Shown here: positions 6,233 through 9,691 of the stretch, piece after piece | Position numbering within the stretch: position 1 is the first letter of the stretch | How the letters are laid out: every line of letters begins with the position of its first letter | From: Sedimentisphaerales bacterium | GTDB taxonomy: Bacteria; Planctomycetota; Phycisphaerae; Sedimentisphaerales; SM23-30 | Length of the DNA: 9,691 nt | Assembly: GCA_030636065.1 (NCBI GenBank) | Contig: DAOVXR010000037.1 | Coordinates: forward strand, 1-9,691 | Direction of reading: 5' to 3' | Position numbers and translations under genes: made by a program | The notes under the pieces: model-generated | The model's input: the letters and a program-made list of their open reading frames with translations, nothing else | Told to the model about the DNA's origin: nothing | Databases searched by the model: none

Positions 6233-6844
6233 TTATAATGGGACGTGATCTCTTTCAGATATTTCATTATTTAAATATCTTGTTGAAAACGTATTTAATG
6301 CCCTATTAAATGCATCCTTCATTTCAGATGCAAACCTCGGAACCTCCTGAGTTTCTCTGTGAGTTTCAACCAAAACTTTTTCTACAAGAAATTTTGTTGC
6401 CCGACCTCCAGAAATCGCTCCCGCGACACACTTAATACCACGTTCTATAGACTCCTTTCTAACCGCGACGTCAACAGACACTTCAGAAACGTGGAATTCT
6501 TTTGCTCCAAGAATAATGAAACCAGTAACAGAGCCTGTACGATGACTTATCTTCCAGATCATTATCCCATCTTCTTCAGGCAAATCGAAAGCCGGCTCGT
6601 TGAGACCAAAATCGGCTACGATAGCATCGTTTTCAGAATCGTAATCACAGGTAAGGGTAATATCAAGTTCTTCGATATGCTTTTGGCCCAAACGTTGAGG
6701 TTTCTTTTGTGATCTTAGAAGACGTATTTCCCTTTCAGTTGAAGACGTAGCCATCCAGCCACAATCCGGGTTGAAACACCTGAATCGACCGAAATATTGA
6801 TCAAAATCCATTAACCATTTGTTACATTTTGGACACTTTTTCAT
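6233..6844 (-). CDS. Zinc-ribbon protein with DUF2283-like domain, second gene of the deaminase cassette
   Basis: A 203-aa protein of no named function. The N-terminus is a zinc ribbon of the form CxxC-x15-CxxxxC (Cys4, Cys7, Cys23, Cys28). Residues about 62-115 (YDSENDAIVADFG, then an acidic patch and GSVTGFIILGAKEF) resemble the small beta domain DUF2283; this is recognised by eye. The rest is a mixed, mildly basic stretch with no transmembrane segment. Its ATG overlaps the stop codon of the deaminase reading frame (ATGA at 6844-6841), and GGGGA lies six bases upstream, so it is probably translated from the same message. A role as regulator, sensor or nucleic-acid-binding partner of the deaminase is inference from this coupling only. 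Base composition is A+T rich like the deaminase and unlike prmC and dapL, suggesting both arrived together. Confidence 0.7.
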   Translation of the reverse strand: MKKCPKCNKWLMDFDQYFGRFRCFNPDCGWMATSSTEREIRLLRSQKKPQRLGQKHIEELDITLTCDYDSENDAIVADFGLNEPAFDLPEEDGIMIWKISHRTGSVTGFIILGAKEFHVSEVSVDVAVRKESIERGIKCVAGAISGGRATKFLVEKVLVETHRETQEVPRFASEMKDAFNRALNTFSTRYLNNEISERDHVPL

Positions 6845-7134
6845 TTTTCTTCCCCATAAAGCCGAAAATAAGCCCTAAACGTTACACCCTTAAAAAACTC
6901 TGCGTCTGCTTTATTTTGGAGTATTGCTTTAGTCTCTTCATCTGGATATGGTTCAAGATATACTACTTTACCTATTCCAATTTCTACTATTTTATTCGCA
7001 CATAATCGACAAGGGTAAGTTGTAGTATACAAGGGTAAGTTGTAGTATACAAGACACACTCTTTGAGTGACACGGAACGACCATTTCGAACAAGACCCAA
7101 TATGGCATTTTCTTCTGCGTGAAGCGCACGACAA
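6841..7134 (-). pseudogene. Detached C-terminal part of the deaminase reading frame
   Basis: This open frame carries the C-terminal end of the deaminase domain. After about 42 residues, partly out-of-frame translation and partly a repeat copy, it reads TTYPCRLCANKIVEIGIG and onward to FRAYFRLYGEEK. It therefore contains the complete PCxxC zinc motif missing from the upstream frame. On its own it lacks the HAE active site and the kinase-like domain, so it is not expected to be functional. It fixes where the original stop codon lay, overlapping the next gene by four bases. Confidence 0.6.
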
Positions 7135-8072
7135 TAATCAAGAATCTTAAATTTTTTCCTGAATATTCCCATCAGCTTTTTTTCATACCCTTCAACTTCT
7201 GGAATATCCGTCTTCATTGTTTTAATGAAATCATCACATAACCAATCTCTATAGCATTTTGTATATTTCTGCTTACAGGGTTTTTTGTCTTTTGGAACTT
7301 CATTGTATCCGGAACTGATGACATTTCCCACACCATCTACGATTATTGCGCCAACTTTCCTCTTGAGACAACTTGATCGCTGGCTTGCCGCGTAAGCCAT
7401 TGCCATAAAGGTTTCCATAAGTTTGATCGTTTGTTTATTTCTGAGTGGGTTAGCTGCAAGCTTAGCATATTCAGAAAAACTTCCTTTAAGTTTTTCAAAA
7501 CCTTCGTTACCAACTTCTTCAAAATCATCATCGTTTACAGCAACAATATCTGATTCTGAAAAACAGTCGCTTACATTTTGTCCATGTTCCGGAGTATCCT
7601 CCCCTTTATCTCTCTTATCATCTTCTTCAAAAGCTTTTCTATTACTATCATATTTTTCTTTGACCCGTCCCCATCTTCGCTCTTTATCGGCATATATACC
7701 AAACAAATAGAAATTACGGGAGTATTCACGAAGGGCTCGAATTTCTGCTGGGTTTCTTATACTATCTACAACCCATTTATCTTCCGGTTTACTGTCTTTT
7801 TTGATTTGGCTTACAATTTCATCAGCAAAATGCCCACGTCCCTTTTCGTCACGCGTTTTGTCCCCAAAATCCTGAAGTTCGCGTCGGTCCACTTCTTTAG
7901 GATCCTTTCCTGTCGCTTCTTTATACATTTCCCCCAACACGTCTGAAAGGGAAAGAAATCTGTAATTATTCGGTTCTGATTTTAGGATATTTTTGGCGAT
8001 ATAACTACAGCCACTACCGAACGAGCCGGTAAGACCAATAATATGTGGGTTATTAACCTCTTGATTGCCCAT
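6987..8072 (-). CDS. P-loop kinase-like/deoxycytidylate deaminase fusion, antiphage AvcD/DcdV type, truncated
   Basis: The readable frame gives 361 aa. Residues 1 to about 200 form a P-loop nucleotide-kinase-like domain: GLTGSFGSGCS (13-23), VDSIRNPAEIRALRE (102-116) and an ADKERRWGRVKEK stretch leading to TPEHGQNVSDCF. Residues from about 205 start the cytidine/dCMP deaminase fold: SSCLKRKVGAIIVD (233-246), extra Cys266, Cys273 and Cys279, the catalytic HAE (318-320) and YTTTYPC (342-348). This architecture is that of AvcD/DcdV and related antiphage dCTP deaminases, which convert dC nucleotides to dU forms after infection and starve phage replication. The 20-bp duplication diverts the frame after Cys348 into 13 foreign residues and a stop, so the last zinc-ligand Cys and the final helices are lost. 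The P-loop lacks the usual Lys (Cys22 instead). Low G+C and the single-cassette position suggest horizontal transfer. Confidence 0.8.
   Translation of the reverse strand: MGNQEVNNPHIIGLTGSFGSGCSYIAKNILKSEPNNYRFLSLSDVLGEMYKEATGKDPKEVDRRELQDFGDKTRDEKGRGHFADEIVSQIKKDSKPEDKWVVDSIRNPAEIRALREYSRNFYLFGIYADKERRWGRVKEKYDSNRKAFEEDDKRDKGEDTPEHGQNVSDCFSESDIVAVNDDDFEEVGNEGFEKLKGSFSEYAKLAANPLRNKQTIKLMETFMAMAYAASQRSSCLKRKVGAIIVDGVGNVISSGYNEVPKDKKPCKQKYTKCYRDWLCDDFIKTMKTDIPEVEGYEKKLMGIFRKKFKILDYCRALHAEENAILGLVRNGRSVSLKECVLYTTTYPCILQLTLVDYVRIK
7009..7053. repeat. Exact 20-bp tandem duplication disrupting the deaminase gene
   Basis: The unit ACAAGGGTAAGTTGTAGTAT occurs at 7009-7028 and 7029-7048 and is followed by ACAAG, giving 2.25 perfect copies. 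On the - strand it encodes YTTTYPC in the deaminase frame. Identity between copies is complete, consistent with a very recent duplication, a slippage-prone switch or an assembly artefact. Confidence 0.95.
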
Positions 8073-8079
8073 AATTATA

Positions 8080-8108
8080 ATTTTATCGATTTAGTGGGAT
8101 ATTGTCAA
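8080..8108 (-). promoter_or_regulatory. Consensus promoter of the deaminase cassette
   Basis: On the - strand a perfect -35 TTGACA (8108-8103) is followed after 17 bases by TAAAAT (8085-8080), a five-of-six -10. The expected start site, about 8072-8074, coincides with the ATG at 8072, so the transcript would be leaderless, in keeping with the lack of a Shine-Dalgarno sequence. A TATAAT at 8079-8074 is nearer the gene but too far from this -35. The rest of the 156-base gap to dapL shows only a weak CAACAG/CTGTTG inverted pair (8128-8133 and 8153-8158) and no clear terminator. Confidence 0.7.
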
Positions 8109-8228
8109 GTAGTTCAAAATTTCTTACCAACAGTCCCAGTCAAGACATCCACCTGTTGAAGCTCTCTGCTGCTGATATGAGCAAGTCGTTTTTATTGTCT
8201 CAATAGGGTTTAATCACAGGGTTGCCTG

Positions 8229-9455
8229 TTAGATTTTACTGATTCGGTCCATAGCGGTCTGGACGTTTTCACGGTCGCCGAAGGCCGAGAGGCGGAAGAA
8301 GCCCTCGCCTGCCGACCCAAAGCCGGCGCCGGGAGTTCCGACGACGTTCGCCTCGGTAAGCAGTTTGTCAAAGAAGTCCCAACTTCCGATACCGTTGGGC
8401 GTTTGCAGCCAGATATAAGGGGCGTTGACACCGCCATAAACAATATAGCCCATCCCGGACAGGCTGGTTCTGATTAACTGAGCGTTTTCCATATAATAGT
8501 CAACAAGCCGGCGGACCTGTTTTTTGCCCGCGTTGCTATATGTAGCCGCGGCGGCGGCCTGGACGGGATACGAAACGCCGTTGAACTTGGTAGTGTGTCT
8601 GCGGTTCCAGACAGGGTTGACCGGGACGGCCTCGCCGGCGGAGGTATAAGCCCGTAACTCTTTCGGCACGACCGTGAACGCGCAGCGGGTACCGGTAAAG
8701 CCGGCAGTTTTGGAAAAGCTGCGAAACTCAATAGCTACTTCCTTAGCGCCTTCGATTTCATAGATCGAATGTGGAATTTCCGGCTCGGTAATAAAAGCCT
8801 CATAAGCAGCGTCGAAGAGTATGACAGCCCTATTAGCGCGGGCGTAATCGACCCATTGCCGTAATGCCGCTTTCGTGGCCACGGCGCCGGTAGGGTTGTT
8901 GGGATAGCACAGGTAAATCAGGTCAACCTGTTCTTCAGGCGGAGCGGGAGTAAAGTTGTTTTCGGACGTACAGGGCAAATAAACAATGCCCTTGTAACAG
9001 CCGCGTTCGTCGGCGTCGCCGGTACGGCCGGCCATTACGTTGGTATCGACATATACCGGATAGACCGGGTCGGTAACGGCGATGGTGTTGTTAAGGCCGA
9101 ATATTTCCTGTATGTTGCCCGTGTCGCACTTGGAGCCGTCACTGATGAATATCTCGTCGGACGTAAGTTCCACACCACGGCTCTTATATTCGTTCTCGAT
9201 GACGGCCTGGATCAAAAAATCATATCCCTGTTCCGGCCCATAGCCCCTGAAAGTCGCCTTATCGGCCATTTCATCGACCGCCCGGTGAAATGCTTCGATC
9301 ACGGCAGTAGGCAGCGGCAGGGTTACATCACCGATGCCGAGACGGATAATTTGGGCCTGCGGGTTCTTTTTATGGAAATCATTGGTTCGACGCGCGATTT
9401 CAGGAAACAGGTATCCTGCTTTCAGTTTCATATAGTTTTCATTGATGGTAATCAT
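8229..9455 (-). CDS. dapL: LL-diaminopimelate aminotransferase DapL
   Basis: DapL is a PLP-dependent class I/II aminotransferase that converts tetrahydrodipicolinate and glutamate directly to LL-diaminopimelate, bypassing the succinylase and acetylase routes. The product feeds lysine and peptidoglycan cross-links. From the ATG at 9455 the protein has 408 aa, the usual length, and begins [23 protein letters not shown], a clear family N-terminus. [13 protein letters not shown] (37-49), [12 protein letters not shown] (69-80), CYPNNPTGA (183-191), DAAYEAF (215-221) and the PLP-binding Lys249 in [14 protein letters not shown] are all present. The frame extends 12 codons to a TTG at 9491, but neither start has a good Shine-Dalgarno sequence and the extension is unlike the family. 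It lies upstream of the accessory cassette on the same strand, though that cassette has its own promoter. With murA it makes the - strand group rich in cell-wall functions. Confidence 0.95.
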   Translation of the reverse strand: MITINENYMKLKAGYLFPEIARRTNDFHKKNPQAQIIRLGIGDVTLPLPTAVIEAFHRAVDEMADKATFRGYGPEQGYDFLIQAVIENEYKSRGVELTSDEIFISDGSKCDTGNIQEIFGLNNTIAVTDPVYPVYVDTNVMAGRTGDADERGCYKGIVYLPCTSENNFTPAPPEEQVDLIYLCYPNNPTGAVATKAALRQWVDYARANRAVILFDAAYEAFITEPEIPHSIYEIEGAKEVAIEFRSFSKTAGFTGTRCAFTVVPKELRAYTSAGEAVPVNPVWNRRHTTKFNGVSYPVQAAAAATYSNAGKKQVRRLVDYYMENAQLIRTSLSGMGYIVYGGVNAPYIWLQTPNGIGSWDFFDKLLTEANVVGTPGAGFGSAGEGFFRLSAFGDRENVQTAMDRISKI

Positions 9456-9540
9456 ACGAATATGGATACCAAAATAATGAAAGAAAGGCAAGATGAAATG
9501 AAAGGCGGATTCAACTCATAAGTGCAACAAATGTTAACTG

Positions 9541-9546
9541 ATTATA
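9541..9546 (-). promoter_or_regulatory. Possible -10 box for dapL
   Basis: A perfect TATAAT lies on the - strand at 9546-9541, giving a start near 9534 and a leader of about 80 bases. No good -35 is found at 16 to 18 bases upstream, where the DNA runs into the long inverted repeat at 9565-9646. The call rests on one hexamer. Confidence 0.3.
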
Positions 9547-9564
9547 TGACAACAGGTTGGCGAC

Positions 9565-9646
9565 GAGAAAAATAGTTCGGGGCCCCGGCTGGAAAATTTC
9601 CCCCCCCGTACCCCAAATTTGTCCAGCCGCCCAAACGATTTTTCTC
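9565..9646. repeat. 82-base imperfect inverted repeat with C-rich loop
   Basis: The inner arms CGGCTGGAAAATTT (9586-9599) and AAATTTGTCCAGCCG (9615-9629) pair over 14 bp with one bulged G, around a loop of eight C, GTA and four C. Further out GGG pairs with CCC (9579-9581 with 9630-9632) and GTT with AAC (9575-9577 with 9634-9636). GAGAAAAAT (9565-9573) pairs perfectly with ATTTTTCTC (9638-9646). Left over are a CCCG-type bulge near 9582-9585 and two mismatches. It could be a structured RNA, a palindromic mobile unit or a bidirectional terminator, although no simple U-run follows directly. It lies upstream of dapL. Confidence 0.65.
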
Positions 9647-9691
9647 TCGGTTCCGCTTAGAAGTCAGGCGCTGGGACATCGGGCAATGTTG

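Larger units (their letters stand above)
6841..8072 (-). pseudogene. Frameshifted AvcD/DcdV-type deaminase gene (full extent)
   Basis: The gene spans two frames joined across an exact 20-bp tandem duplication. Removing one 20-base copy leaves 1212 bases, exactly 404 codons, and fuses the upstream frame (through YTTTYPC) to the downstream frame (RLCANK onward), restoring PCRLC and a 403-aa protein that ends in the ATGA overlap. The reconstruction needs no other change, and both halves keep conserved residues, so any loss of function is recent or reversible. Since 20 is not a multiple of three, one or four copies would be in frame, while two or three would not. Confidence 0.75.

Noticed and set aside
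6359..6712. + strand open frame of 117 codons opposite the zinc-ribbon gene
   Set aside because: It is antisense to a frame with a good zinc-ribbon motif, a ribosome binding site and a four-base overlap with its neighbour; the + product has no recognisable features.
7009..7053. Possible start of a CRISPR-like array
   Set aside because: The repeats are directly adjacent without spacers and lie inside a coding frame; it is a simple tandem duplication.
9513..9691. - strand frame open from the window edge to a TGA near 9513, a possible gene tail
   Set aside because: About 59 codons without a stop is not remarkable, and much of it is the long inverted repeat; the peptide is not recognisable.

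Overview
The window looks like a chromosomal stretch of a bacterium of moderate G+C, with housekeeping genes separated by untidy, repeat-laden intergenic DNA. The diaminopimelate aminotransferase route (DapL), a single MurA with its catalytic Cys, the prmC-murA gene order and the many short palindromes and word repeats between genes suggest an environmental bacterium, possibly of the planctomycete/PVC group. That placement is a low-confidence guess from style; there is no rRNA to settle it.

Left part, + strand. After about 350 bases without a convincing gene comes a hicB-hicA toxin-antitoxin pair behind a near-consensus promoter (TTGACA-N17-TATCTT). Next come a complete YifB/ComM-type AAA+ protein (509 aa) and, after a 305-base spacer of simple repeats and small hairpins, a ten-helix EamA/DMT-family transporter. 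The transporter converges on murA with only 18 bases between the stop codons.

Right part, - strand, in order of transcription: dapL (lysine/peptidoglycan precursor), a two-gene accessory cassette, prmC (release-factor methyltransferase) and murA (first committed step of peptidoglycan synthesis). A 141-bp MITE-like element with three internal hairpins separates prmC from murA. It is flanked by a 9-bp direct repeat, so that prmC keeps its stop codon and murA keeps its ribosome binding site.

The accessory cassette (6233-8072) is the most interesting part. It is visibly more A+T rich than its neighbours. Its first gene encodes an N-terminal P-loop kinase-like domain fused to a C-terminal deoxycytidylate-deaminase domain, the architecture of AvcD/DcdV antiphage dCTP/dCMP deaminases, which deplete dC nucleotides on infection. 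Its second gene overlaps by ATGA and encodes a zinc-ribbon protein with a DUF2283-like middle. The deaminase gene is broken by an exact 20-bp tandem duplication just after the first Cys of the zinc-binding PCxxC motif. Removing one copy restores a 403-aa protein. This may be a phase-variable off state, a fresh inactivating mutation or an assembly error. The cassette has its own consensus promoter, placed so that the message would be leaderless.

An 82-base imperfect inverted repeat with a C-rich loop lies upstream of dapL near the right edge. No RNA gene, CRISPR array or intact insertion sequence was seen.
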